Below are positions 7,052 to 14,975 of a stretch of DNA of 36,854 bases, in pieces. The notes under the pieces are model-generated. The model saw only the letters and a list, made by a program, of their open reading frames with translations, made no database searches and had not been told where the DNA came from. Within the stretch, counting starts at the first letter, position 1, and each line of letters opens with the position of its first letter. Source of the stretch: Treponema sp. (GTDB lineage Bacteria > Spirochaetota > Spirochaetia > Treponematales > Treponemataceae); the NCBI GenBank assembly GCA_024402565.1, contig JAKSTM010000015.1:1-36854 (forward strand), in the 5' to 3' direction. The position numbers and the translations under genes were made by a program.

Positions 7052-8419
7052 ATGAATCGAAGAGAAAAATGGGCGCTTGCCCTTCCGGGACCAATTTCCA
7101 ATTTAGGGAACATAATCATCCATAATGTTCTGATGAAATATTACACAGACATTATCGGACTTGATGCAAAATTCATTGGCTGGGTTTACCTGATTTACAA
7201 TGTATGGAACGCAATTAACGATCCTTTGTTCGGCGTCTTTATCGACAAGATGCCCTATAAGCCGAAGCGCGGAAAATATGTTTATCTTATGAGGGTAACA
7301 ACACCAGTCATGATTCTTGCCATGATCGGAATGGTTCTGAACTCTCCGTCTTTAAGTCAGTGGCTCATTTTCGGTTTTCTGACACTTGAACTTTTTGTAT
7401 TCGATACAGGCTACACCGCTTTTTCGATCGGATACAATTCCTACTTTTACATAAAAGCGCCTACAGCAGAAGACCGCGTGAACGTGGACATTATCCGCGT
7501 TTATGTGGCAAACGTTATCAGTTTTCTTGCAACCTTGATTCCAACCGTTCTTCTTGTAGGCGATTCAAATCCAAAACTTATTATTCCGGCGCTTCTTGGA
7601 GTTGTTGCAATTGATGCAGTTGTCATGGGCATTTCTGTAAAAATCCTGAAAGAAAGCCCTGATATTTATGAAACCATTTCCGTAAAGAATGAAAAAATAA
7701 ATTACAAGGAAACCTTAAAAGCTTCCTGGGGCATTATAAAAGCAAGATCATTCTGGACCTATCTTCTTTTCTTTATTACAGCCCGCGGAGCAATCGGCTT
7801 TTACTTTACGCCTTTCCTTTATTACATGGACCATGTTGCAAAAGCCGGTAGCACAGAAGCCACAATTGCAGACGTTCTTCCAGGTCTCATAATGCTTGCA
7901 CTCCTCCCGCTCCTTACTAAAATCATCAAAAAAGTTGGATGTAAAATTGCCATCCTTATTTCCTATATTCCAGCCATTGCCGGTTACACAGGTCTCTTTA
8001 TAAGCTGCAACATTATCAACGTGGTATTCTGTTACATTCTGATTATCCTTGGTAAAAACCTGATGGAAGTAGCCTGTACTCCAATTAACGGAGCGTTAAT
8101 TGATGATGATGAAATGAGAACCGGCGAAAGAAAGACAGGTCTTGTTGGCGGAATCTTTGCACTCGGTACAATCATGCTTACTAGTATCCAGCAGTTTGTT
8201 TTCTCAAACATTCTTTCAAGCTTCGGCTACGACGGAAAAGCCGCAGAACTTACAGAGCGCGCAATACTTGGAATCAGAATTGGAACCTGTCTTGTACCAA
8301 TCGTTTTTTTTATTCTTGGACTTATTCCGCTTCTCCTTTTCCCAATAAATAAAAAACGGGAAGATGAACTTGGCGAATTCAATAAAAAAATGAGAGGAGC
8401 CTCAAATGAAGAAATTTAG
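7052..8419 (+). CDS. GPH-family sugar:cation symporter (MelB-like MFS)
   Basis: A 455-residue, roughly 12-TM transporter. The N-terminus shows the glycoside-pentoside-hexuronide family pattern: YYTDIIGL, then NAINDPLFGVFIDK and the basic loop PYKPKRGKY between TM2 and TM3. A second conserved loop, GALIDDDEMRTGERKTGLVGG, lies near residue 355. Such symporters import oligosaccharides or glycosides with H+ or Na+. The last 14 nt overlap the start of the GH5 gene, so substrate import and intracellular cleavage are probably translated together. The sugar cannot be named from sequence; a beta-glucoside fits the partner enzyme. Confidence 0.92.
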   Translation: MNRREKWALALPGPISNLGNIIIHNVLMKYYTDIIGLDAKFIGWVYLIYNVWNAINDPLFGVFIDKMPYKPKRGKYVYLMRVTTPVMILAMIGMVLNSPSLSQWLIFGFLTLELFVFDTGYTAFSIGYNSYFYIKAPTAEDRVNVDIIRVYVANVISFLATLIPTVLLVGDSNPKLIIPALLGVVAIDAVVMGISVKILKESPDIYETISVKNEKINYKETLKASWGIIKARSFWTYLLFFITARGAIGFYFTPFLYYMDHVAKAGSTEATIADVLPGLIMLALLPLLTKIIKKVGCKIAILISYIPAIAGYTGLFISCNIINVVFCYILIILGKNLMEVACTPINGALIDDDEMRTGERKTGLVGGIFALGTIMLTSIQQFVFSNILSSFGYDGKAAELTERAILGIRIGTCLVPIVFFILGLIPLLLFPINKKREDELGEFNKKMRGASNEEI

Positions 8420-9665
8420 AATCAGTGGCTCTCAATTTATAGATAATAAAGGAAATGCTTTAACGCTCCGTGGCATCAACATGGTGTGCAAAGAAAAATC
8501 CAAAGGCTATATCGGCGACTATCAGGAAGCTGATTTTGAACTTCTGGAGAAACTTGGATTCAACACTATCCGCTTCGGCATTTTCTGGGCCGCCGTGGAA
8601 CCTGAACCCGGAAAATACAATGACACTTATCTTAATGAAATCAGAAATTTTTCCCGCATGGCAGAACGGCATAATTTAAGTCTCTACCTGGATATGCATC
8701 AGGATTTATTCTCCTCCAATTTTGAGGACGGAGCTCCTTCCTGGGCAACGCTGACAGGCGGTCAAATATACGAAAAAACTGAACTGTGGAGCGAAGCATA
8801 TCTTTCAAGCAAGGCGGTTCAAAACGCCTTTGACAATTTCTGGAACGATACCAAAATTTATGACGGAAAGGGAATCCAGACTCATTACATCGAAATGTGG
8901 AAACACATAGCTGATTTTTTCAAAGACGATGACAACATCATCGGTTACGACGTATTTAACGAACCTTTTCCCGGAACCTGCGCCAACAACCTGATTGAAA
9001 AACTGTTTAAAAAGCTTGGAGCATTTTTACTGTTTCATCCGTTTGCCCTGAATAAAATCTGGGGACAAAAAATTTCCATGACTCTGATGACTGCAGAACC
9101 AATTTTAATCGGGATATGGACCGATGATGAGAAAAAAGCCCGGCTTCTTTCCTTTTTCAGTAATAAACGGAACTATAAAAAACTTGTTCATTCTTTAGGA
9201 TCTGTTCTAAAAGATTCTGATAAAAAACTTTCCGCCTTCTACCAGAAAATCAGAGATGCTATCCGTTCTGTGGATTCAGAAACTCTTTTATTCCTTGAAG
9301 CAAATTATTTCTGCAATACAGGCATTCCTTCAAATGTAATCCCTCCAAAAAATGATTCAGGATATCAGGATGAAAAACTGGTTTACGCCCCACACGGATA
9401 TGACCTTATGGTAGACACAGACCAGTATAATTCCGACTGTCACAGCCGCCTTGATGTAATTTTTGAAACACATGCTGAATATGCAAAAAAATACCAGCTT
9501 CCATGCCTCATAGGTGAATGGGGATGCTATCCGAATGCAACAGAAGCCCAGAAAGCTGAAGCCCGATACCTGATTTCAAAATTCAAAGAACTGGGATTTT
9601 CCAACACTTATTATGATTTTTCAACATTCCGGGGAAATCCTATTCAGGAAATACTGAAATACTAA
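8406..9665 (+). CDS. GH5 glycoside hydrolase, endoglycoceramidase-like, cytoplasmic
   Basis: A 419-residue clan-A hydrolase. It shows LRGINMV (residues 21-27), the substrate-site region LYLDMHQDLFS (94-103) with GAPSWA (109-114), acid/base Glu186 in YDVFNEP (181-187) and nucleophile Glu371 in LIGEWG. The DMHQD..GAP.WA pattern is typical of endoglycoceramidase and steryl-glucosidase branches of GH5, so a glycolipid or aryl/steryl beta-glucoside is a plausible substrate. An insertion of about 60 residues lies at 200-260. There is no signal peptide. Its start sits inside the symporter gene, with GAGAGGAG ahead of the ATG. Confidence 0.87.
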   Translation: MKKFRISGSQFIDNKGNALTLRGINMVCKEKSKGYIGDYQEADFELLEKLGFNTIRFGIFWAAVEPEPGKYNDTYLNEIRNFSRMAERHNLSLYLDMHQDLFSSNFEDGAPSWATLTGGQIYEKTELWSEAYLSSKAVQNAFDNFWNDTKIYDGKGIQTHYIEMWKHIADFFKDDDNIIGYDVFNEPFPGTCANNLIEKLFKKLGAFLLFHPFALNKIWGQKISMTLMTAEPILIGIWTDDEKKARLLSFFSNKRNYKKLVHSLGSVLKDSDKKLSAFYQKIRDAIRSVDSETLLFLEANYFCNTGIPSNVIPPKNDSGYQDEKLVYAPHGYDLMVDTDQYNSDCHSRLDVIFETHAEYAKKYQLPCLIGEWGCYPNATEAQKAEARYLISKFKELGFSNTYYDFSTFRGNPIQEILKY

Positions 9666-9683
9666 AATTGCAGAATTCCTTTC

Positions 9684-9689
9684 TATAAT
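9684..9689 (+). promoter_or_regulatory. -10 box of the rnf operon
   Basis: A perfect TATAAT lies 14 nt before the rnfC ATG with no Shine-Dalgarno between them, predicting a leader of only about 8 nt. No good -35 hexamer is seen. No terminator separates the GH5 gene from this site, so read-through from upstream is possible. Confidence 0.5.
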
Positions 9690-9703
9690 GTAAAATATTA
9701 TTT

Positions 9704-11083
9704 ATGCGCAAATTTACATTCTCAGGCGGTATTTTCCCGCCAGAAAGAAAGGAACTTTCACAAGAATGTCCAATTCAAAATGTGATGCCTTCTTCTAAAA
9801 AAGTCTGCATTCCTGTAACAATGGGCGGCGCACCAAACCAGGTTCTGGTAAAAGTTGGTGACGTTGTAAAAAAAGGCCAGCTCATTGCCAACGGCAATGC
9901 TTTTATGTCTGTACCGGTACACGCTTCTGTTTCCGGCACTGTAAAAAAAATCGGTCCTGTAATGGGAACCGCAAATGTGGAAAAGATTGCAATTGAAATT
10001 GCAGCCGATGAATCAGGCGAAACAGACTATATGCCTGTTCTGGACCCGTTCACATGTGACAAAGAAACTGCCCTTAAACGAATCAAGGACGCAGGTATTG
10101 TCGGAATGGGTGGAGCTTCTTTCCCGACTCATGTAAAACTGAATCCTCCGCCAACAGCAGTTATTGATTCCGTAATCCTTAATGCTGCTGAGTGCGAACC
10201 ATATCTTACAATCGATGAACGCACATTACTTGAAACACCTGAAAAAATAATTGACGGTGTTGCAATCGTAATGCAGGTAACCGGCGTTATGCAGAAGCCT
10301 GAAGGACGCGGATACATCGGGCTTGAAGAAAACAAAATCCACTGCGTGGAAGGTCTTCAGAAAGCAATCGATGCCAAAAACTATTCAGGCAAAATCGAAA
10401 TCAAAATCGTAAAAACAAAATACCCTCAGGGTTGTGAAAAAATGCTTACAGTTGCCATCCTTGGCCGTGAAATCCCGACAAAAGGACTTCCTGCAAATAT
10501 CGGATGTGTTATCTGTAACGTTGGAACTGTATGTGCAGTTTCTGATGCATTCCGTCTTGGTATGCCGCTTATTGAACGCCCTCTTACAATTTCTGGAGGC
10601 GCCGTTTCTGAACCAAAGAATATCCGCGTTCCTGTAGGAACAATGGTAAGCGACCTGGTTGGAGACGTAATCAATCCGACAGAAGAAACTGTAAAAATCC
10701 TTTCAGGCGGACCAATGATGGGCTTTGCCATGACAAACGCTCAGTTCCCTGTTGAAAAAGGAACAAGCGGTGTTCTGTTCCTGACACGTAAAGAAATTGC
10801 CATTTCAAAAGAAAATGCATGTATCAACTGTGGTATGTGTGTAAACTCATGCCCAATGAATCTGATTCCAGCTCTCATGAAACGCCAGCTTGATGCCGGC
10901 AACACTGACAAATCGACAGCCTTTGGTCTCATGGATTGTATCGAATGCGGATGCTGTACTTATGTCTGCCCTGCAAACATCAAACTTGTTCAGCACTTCC
11001 GTGTTGGTAAAGGTAAAGTTCGTGCACAGATGGCTGCAGCAAAAGCTAAGGCAGATGCTGAAAAAGCAAAAGGAGATAAATAA
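9704..11083 (+). CDS. rnfC: Rnf complex subunit RnfC (NADH-binding, Fe-S)
   Basis: A 459-residue peripheral subunit of the ion-translocating ferredoxin:NAD+ oxidoreductase. It carries an N-terminal RnfC/barrel-sandwich region (F.GGIFPPERK, then a biotinyl-like fold at about 30-85), the nucleotide/flavin region GMGGASFPTHVK near residue 130, and two 4Fe-4S motifs near the C-terminus, CINCGMCVNSCPMN and CIECGCCTYVCPAN. An Ala/Lys-rich tail follows. The start MRKFTFSGG matches family starts. It is the first gene of rnfCDGEAB, and its TAA overlaps the rnfD ATG by one base. Confidence 0.96.
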   Translation: MRKFTFSGGIFPPERKELSQECPIQNVMPSSKKVCIPVTMGGAPNQVLVKVGDVVKKGQLIANGNAFMSVPVHASVSGTVKKIGPVMGTANVEKIAIEIAADESGETDYMPVLDPFTCDKETALKRIKDAGIVGMGGASFPTHVKLNPPPTAVIDSVILNAAECEPYLTIDERTLLETPEKIIDGVAIVMQVTGVMQKPEGRGYIGLEENKIHCVEGLQKAIDAKNYSGKIEIKIVKTKYPQGCEKMLTVAILGREIPTKGLPANIGCVICNVGTVCAVSDAFRLGMPLIERPLTISGGAVSEPKNIRVPVGTMVSDLVGDVINPTEETVKILSGGPMMGFAMTNAQFPVEKGTSGVLFLTRKEIAISKENACINCGMCVNSCPMNLIPALMKRQLDAGNTDKSTAFGLMDCIECGCCTYVCPANIKLVQHFRVGKGKVRAQMAAAKAKADAEKAKGDK

Positions 11084-12030
11084 TGGCTGACGAAAAAATG
11101 TACCTTTCATCATCTCCACACTTCCATTCACCTGTTTCAACACAGATGATTATGTGGATGGTTTCCTTCGCACTGCTTCCAGTTTGTATCGCAGGCTGCA
11201 TCATCTTCGGATGGCGCGCACTTGCAGTACTTGCCGTAAGCGTTGCTTCATGTGTTCTTTTTGAATATCTTTTCAATCTGATTGTTTACAGAAAATCTGA
11301 ACCAGAAAAAGTTCTTTCTATTAAAGACGGCTCGGCTGTTCTTTCGGGACTTCTTCTTGCATGTACTCTTTCACCGCTTGTTCCTTTCTGGCAGGTAGTG
11401 CTTGGTGCATGTTTTGCAATGGTTGTTGTAAAAGGATTCTTCGGCGGACTTGGACAGAACGTTTGGAACCCTGCCCTTGCAGGCCGTGCATTCCTTTTCA
11501 TCTGTTTCCCTTCAACAATGGGCGCACAGTGGCTGGATCCTGCAACTGATGCCGTTTCAGGCGCAACAATTCTGTCACAGGCTTCACAGTTCACCTCTTA
11601 CTGGGACCTTTTCCTTGGCCGCCAGGGCGGATGTATCGGCGAAACAGCAGCTATCGTTATTCTGATTTCAGGTCTCTTCCTTATCTGGATGAGAATCATC
11701 GACTGGAGAATTCCTCTTTCATTTATTGCAACTGTTGCACTTCTGACACTGGTTTCAGGCGGCGACGTTCTTATGGGAGTTCTTTCTGGTGGTCTTATGC
11801 TTGGTGCTTTCTTCATGGCAACTGACTATGTGACAAGCCCAATCACTTCATGGGGACGCGTTGTATTCGGAATCGGATGTGGTCTTATCACATTCCTTAT
11901 CCGTAAGTTCGGCGGATATCCTGAAGGAGTTATGTTCTCAATCCTCTTCATGAACTGTATTCATCCTTTCCTTAACAACCTGAGAGGAAGAATGTATGGT
12001 TACGGAAAAGCAAAAAAGGAGGCAAAGTAA
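11083..12030 (+). CDS. rnfD: Rnf complex subunit RnfD (membrane, covalent FMN)
   Basis: A 315-residue protein with around nine hydrophobic helices. The SGAT motif in DAVSGATILSQ (near residue 160) is the covalent FMN attachment site known for RnfD/NqrB. GQNVWNPALAGRAF and the C-terminal NCIHPFLNN are also family hallmarks. It forms part of the ion channel core with RnfA and RnfE. Translation is likely coupled to rnfC through TAATG, with GGAG just before. Confidence 0.96.
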   Translation: MADEKMYLSSSPHFHSPVSTQMIMWMVSFALLPVCIAGCIIFGWRALAVLAVSVASCVLFEYLFNLIVYRKSEPEKVLSIKDGSAVLSGLLLACTLSPLVPFWQVVLGACFAMVVVKGFFGGLGQNVWNPALAGRAFLFICFPSTMGAQWLDPATDAVSGATILSQASQFTSYWDLFLGRQGGCIGETAAIVILISGLFLIWMRIIDWRIPLSFIATVALLTLVSGGDVLMGVLSGGLMLGAFFMATDYVTSPITSWGRVVFGIGCGLITFLIRKFGGYPEGVMFSILFMNCIHPFLNNLRGRMYGYGKAKKEAK

Positions 12031-12560
12031 TGAAAGAAATCCTTAAGCTTGGTTTCGTACTTTCAGTATTTGCTGTAGTTTCTTGTTTTGCGCTGGCAGT
12101 TGTAAACAATTTCACTGCTCCAAGAATTGCAGCATACAAAGCTTCCCAGACTGCCGCCGGCCTTAAAGTTGTATTTTCAGGCGCTGACAGTTTTGAAGCC
12201 GTAACTGATTTTGAAAAATCTGTTGGCTCAACAACAATCATGGAAGTTTACACTGCCATGAAAAACGGTGAAAAAGCCGGAACTGTTGTAAAGGCTACAG
12301 GTCCAACTTACGACAAAGTTGTAATGCTGATTGCATGCGACAACAACAAAAAAATCACAGGCGTTAAATTCCTTGAAAACACAGACTCTCCTGGATTCGG
12401 TCAGAAAGCTTCTGAAGAATCTTTCTACGGTCAGTTCGCAGGAATTGACGGTTCAAAACCTGTTGTAATGGGAACAGACTTCGAAGCAATTTCCGGAGCA
12501 ACCATCACATCAAAAGGTGTAGAGAGCATCATCAACAATGCTTTGGAGGTGATTAAATAA
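12030..12560 (+). CDS. rnfG: Rnf complex subunit RnfG (covalent FMN)
   Basis: A 176-residue protein with one N-terminal membrane helix (residues 7-27) and an extracytoplasmic FMN-binding domain. EAISGATITSKG near the C-terminus contains Thr158, the expected phosphoester FMN site. SPGFGQKA is the conserved loop of FMN_bind domains. It passes electrons between RnfD/E/A and the rest of the complex. It starts in a TAATG junction with rnfD and has GGAGG upstream. Confidence 0.96.
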   Translation: MKEILKLGFVLSVFAVVSCFALAVVNNFTAPRIAAYKASQTAAGLKVVFSGADSFEAVTDFEKSVGSTTIMEVYTAMKNGEKAGTVVKATGPTYDKVVMLIACDNNKKITGVKFLENTDSPGFGQKASEESFYGQFAGIDGSKPVVMGTDFEAISGATITSKGVESIINNALEVIK

Positions 12561-13210
12561 TGAACAACTTGAAAATTTTTACTAACGGTATCGTAAAAGA
12601 AAATCCTCTCCTGGTATTGAGCATTGGTCTTTGTTCTTCACTTGCCGTTACAACAAGCGTATTCAACGGACTTGGTATGGGCGCTGCCATGACTTTCGTT
12701 CTCCTTATGAGTGAAGTCATCATCAGCCTTTGCAGAAAAGTAATTCCTTCTGCAATCCGCCTTCCATGTTTTATTATCGTTATTGCTGCATTCACAACTA
12801 TCGTTCAGCTTATGCTGGCAGCATTCCTTCCTGCCCTTTCAGAATCTCTTGGTGTGTTCCTTCCACTCATCGTTGTAAACTGTATCATCATGGGACGCGT
12901 TGAAAGCTTTGCTTCGAAAAACTCAGTTGGAAAAGTAATTCTCGACTCCCTTGGTATGGGTATCGGTTACACATGGGTTCTTGTTGCAATTTCAATCATC
13001 CGCGAACTTCTTGGAGCCGGTTCATTCTTTGGAATGGAAGTGATTCCTGAAAGCTACAGACTTGGTATCTTTACAGCAGCACCTGGCGGATTCATTGTAT
13101 TCGGTCTTATGATTGCAATTACAGAAGGAATCAGCGGGGCTGTAGCAAAGTCTAAAGCTAAAAAATCAGAACCTGCAGCAGAAACAGAAACTGCAAAGGA
13201 GGCTGAATAA
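12560..13210 (+). CDS. rnfE: Rnf complex subunit RnfE
   Basis: A 216-residue membrane subunit of the RnfE/NqrD family, with six predicted helices. ENPLLVLSIGLCSSLAVTTS and LPCFIIVIAAFTTIVQLML are family-typical and hold the intramembrane cysteines that bind the 2Fe-2S centre between RnfA and RnfE. The C-terminal ~25 residues are a charged Lys/Glu/Ala tail. GGAGGTGA precedes the TAATG start shared with rnfG. Confidence 0.96.
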   Translation: MNNLKIFTNGIVKENPLLVLSIGLCSSLAVTTSVFNGLGMGAAMTFVLLMSEVIISLCRKVIPSAIRLPCFIIVIAAFTTIVQLMLAAFLPALSESLGVFLPLIVVNCIIMGRVESFASKNSVGKVILDSLGMGIGYTWVLVAISIIRELLGAGSFFGMEVIPESYRLGIFTAAPGGFIVFGLMIAITEGISGAVAKSKAKKSEPAAETETAKEAE

Positions 13211-13788
13211 TGCCAACTCTTCTGAAAATATTTTTGAGCGCAATGCTTATTGATAACGTTGTTCTGGTTCAGTACCTGGCACTTTGTCCTTTTGTTGGAA
13301 TGACAGGCGACACAAAGAAAGCTTTTGGTATGGGCGTTGCAACAACCTTCGTAATTATTCTGGCAACTGTTGTTACTTATCCTATTTACTACGGTATTCT
13401 GGTTAAGTTCAACGTTGAATTCCTTCAGACATTGATTTTCATTCTGGTAATCGCTTCACTGGTACAGCTGGTTGAATTCTACCTTAAAAAGACTTCACCT
13501 GCATTGTATTCTTCAATGGGTGTTTACCTTGCTCTGATTACAACAAACTGTGCAGTTCTTGCCGTTACACTTAACTGTATCTCAAAGAACTACAACTACC
13601 TTGAATCAATTGTTTACGCACTTGGTTCAGCAGGCGGATTCATTCTGTCTATGGTTGTAATGAGCGGAATCCGTGTTCGTCTTGAAACTTCCAAAGTGCC
13701 ATCGTTCCTTAAAGGAAACGCAATCCTGTTCATTACTGCAGGGCTCCTTTCAATGGCATTCATGGGATTCAATGGACTGATAAAATAA
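13210..13788 (+). CDS. rnfA: Rnf complex subunit RnfA
   Basis: A 192-residue membrane subunit homologous to NqrE, with six helices. DNVVLVQYLALCPFVGMT near the N-terminus and LALITTNCAVLAVTL in the middle are hallmark segments with the conserved cysteines. With RnfE it holds an intramembrane Fe-S centre in an inverted topology. GGAGG precedes its TAATG start, shared with rnfE. It is followed by a 91-nt gap before rnfB, the only real gap in this operon. Confidence 0.96.
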   Translation: MPTLLKIFLSAMLIDNVVLVQYLALCPFVGMTGDTKKAFGMGVATTFVIILATVVTYPIYYGILVKFNVEFLQTLIFILVIASLVQLVEFYLKKTSPALYSSMGVYLALITTNCAVLAVTLNCISKNYNYLESIVYALGSAGGFILSMVVMSGIRVRLETSKVPSFLKGNAILFITAGLLSMAFMGFNGLIK

Positions 13789-13879
13789 ATGCATAATTCA
13801 CAATGCACAATTCATAATAAGACTGTGCATCAAGTTTTCTGCTATATCGGGTAGTTTATTTGTAGAGGTTATATTAAAA
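13789..13879 (+). repeat. Short direct-repeat spacer between rnfA and rnfB
   Basis: TGCATAATTCACAA and TGCACAATTCATAA stand in tandem just after the rnfA stop, and TGCACA (second unit) can pair with TGTGCA downstream as a weak hairpin. No promoter hexamers are convincing here. The four other junctions of the operon overlap by one base, so this spacer looks inserted. Confidence 0.45.
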
Positions 13880-14680
13880 ATGACAATTATTATTTCAACC
13901 GTTATTATTGCCTTTGTGATTGCATTTGTTCTTGGAATGCTTCTGGGTTTCTTCAAGAAAGTATTTGCAGTTCACGAAGATGAAAAAGTAACAAAGCTTA
14001 AAGAAGTTCTTCCTAACGGAAACTGTGGTGGATGTGGATACGCAGGTTGTGCTGCTTACGCAGAAGCCGTTGCAAGAGGAGAAGCACCGCTCAATGCATG
14101 TACTGCGGGTGGTGCCGCAGTTGCAAAAGCCATTGCAGAAATCATGGGCGGAACAGCAGAAGTAAAATCTTACATTGCGATTCTTGCCTGCCAGGGATCA
14201 AAAACTTGTGCTGTAAGCCGCGGAAATTACACCGGCGTTGAAACATGTGCCGCAGCAGCAATTGCTGTAAACGGAACAAAAATGTGTGCCAGCGGCTGTG
14301 TTGGTTTTGGAGACTGTGTAAAAGTTTGTAAGTTCGGTGCCATGACAATGGGCGAAGACGGACTTCCAAAAATTGACAAGGCAAAATGTACAGGTTGTGG
14401 AGCATGTGCAAGAACATGTCCTCACAAGCTGCTCAAAAAAGTGGACACAGAACGCAAAGCCCCTCTGGTACTTTGTTCGTGTGTCAGCGACAAAAAACCT
14501 GACGTTGTTAAGAACTGTTCAATGAGCTGTATCAAATGTCAGAAATGTGTTCGCGAATGTCCTGAACAGGCCATTGCAATGGAAGGCGGAGTTCCTTTCA
14601 TCAACGAAGAAAAATGTACTGCCTGCGGCACTTGTGTAACAGGATGCCCAAGAAAGGTAATCAAATTTCTTGAAAAATAA
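13880..14680 (+). CDS. rnfB: Rnf complex subunit RnfB (ferredoxin-accepting Fe-S protein)
   Basis: A 266-residue protein with an N-terminal membrane helix (residues 2-25), the RnfB-specific cluster motif GNCGGCGYAGC...C (about 47-77), a middle Cys-rich region running to CASGCVGFGDCVKVC, and ferredoxin motifs CTGCGACARTCP, CIKCQKCVRECP and CTACGTCVTGCP. This is the entry point for electrons from reduced ferredoxin. The many clusters fit the long clostridial-type RnfB. AGAGG lies 11 nt before the ATG, a weaker site than those of the other rnf genes. A strong terminator follows. Confidence 0.96.
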   Translation: MTIIISTVIIAFVIAFVLGMLLGFFKKVFAVHEDEKVTKLKEVLPNGNCGGCGYAGCAAYAEAVARGEAPLNACTAGGAAVAKAIAEIMGGTAEVKSYIAILACQGSKTCAVSRGNYTGVETCAAAAIAVNGTKMCASGCVGFGDCVKVCKFGAMTMGEDGLPKIDKAKCTGCGACARTCPHKLLKKVDTERKAPLVLCSCVSDKKPDVVKNCSMSCIKCQKCVRECPEQAIAMEGGVPFINEEKCTACGTCVTGCPRKVIKFLEK

Positions 14681-14701
14681 ACATTAAGCGAAACGCTTTC
14701 A

Positions 14702-14732
14702 ATCCCGGGTGAAAATCACCCGGGATTTTTTT
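14702..14732 (+). terminator. Rho-independent terminator of the rnf operon
   Basis: ATCCCGGGTGA (14702-14712) and TCACCCGGGAT (14716-14726) form a perfect 11-bp stem with an AAA loop, followed by a T run to 14732. Confidence 0.95.
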
Positions 14733-14759
14733 GCTCCACTTCCCTGGGAAGCGCAGTTG

Positions 14760-14961
14760 AAATATGAAGTACTTTAATAAAGTAAAACAGAAAGATGGAA
14801 AATAAGATGTGTATCAAATTGAAAACGGGACGCAGCGAATCATGGCACAGGGGCATCCCGCAACGAAGTGAGGACACATGCCCCTAGTGACATGTATTCG
14901 CGATGCTGGGACCCGTTTTCAATTTTAATTTTTTACTATAAACTGAAAGGACTTCATATTT
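14760..14961. repeat. About 200-bp imperfect inverted repeat upstream of metA
   Basis: The ends AAATATGAAGT (14760-14770) and ACTTCATATTT (14951-14961) are perfect inverse copies. Inside, AAATTGAAAACGGG (14816-14829) pairs with CCCGTTTTCAATTT (14912-14925), and CGAATCATG.. and AGGGGCAT pair with partners around 14880-14903, so the arms are matched over most of their length. The unit ends just before the metA ribosome site, so it is either a MITE-like insertion or a large folded metA leader. No known SAM riboswitch core was recognised. Confidence 0.7.
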
Positions 14962-14975
14962 ATAAAGGAAGCGCT

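Noticed and set aside
14868..14975. An N-terminal extension of MetA from an upstream ATG
   Set aside because: The 36 extra residues are encoded by the inverted repeat, do not resemble MetA, and the ATG at 14976 has AAAGGA and the family start MPIKI.
14760..14975. SAM riboswitch in the metA leader
   Set aside because: A large fold is present, but no conserved SAM-I, SAM-II or SAH riboswitch core was recognised by eye; kept only as an open possibility.
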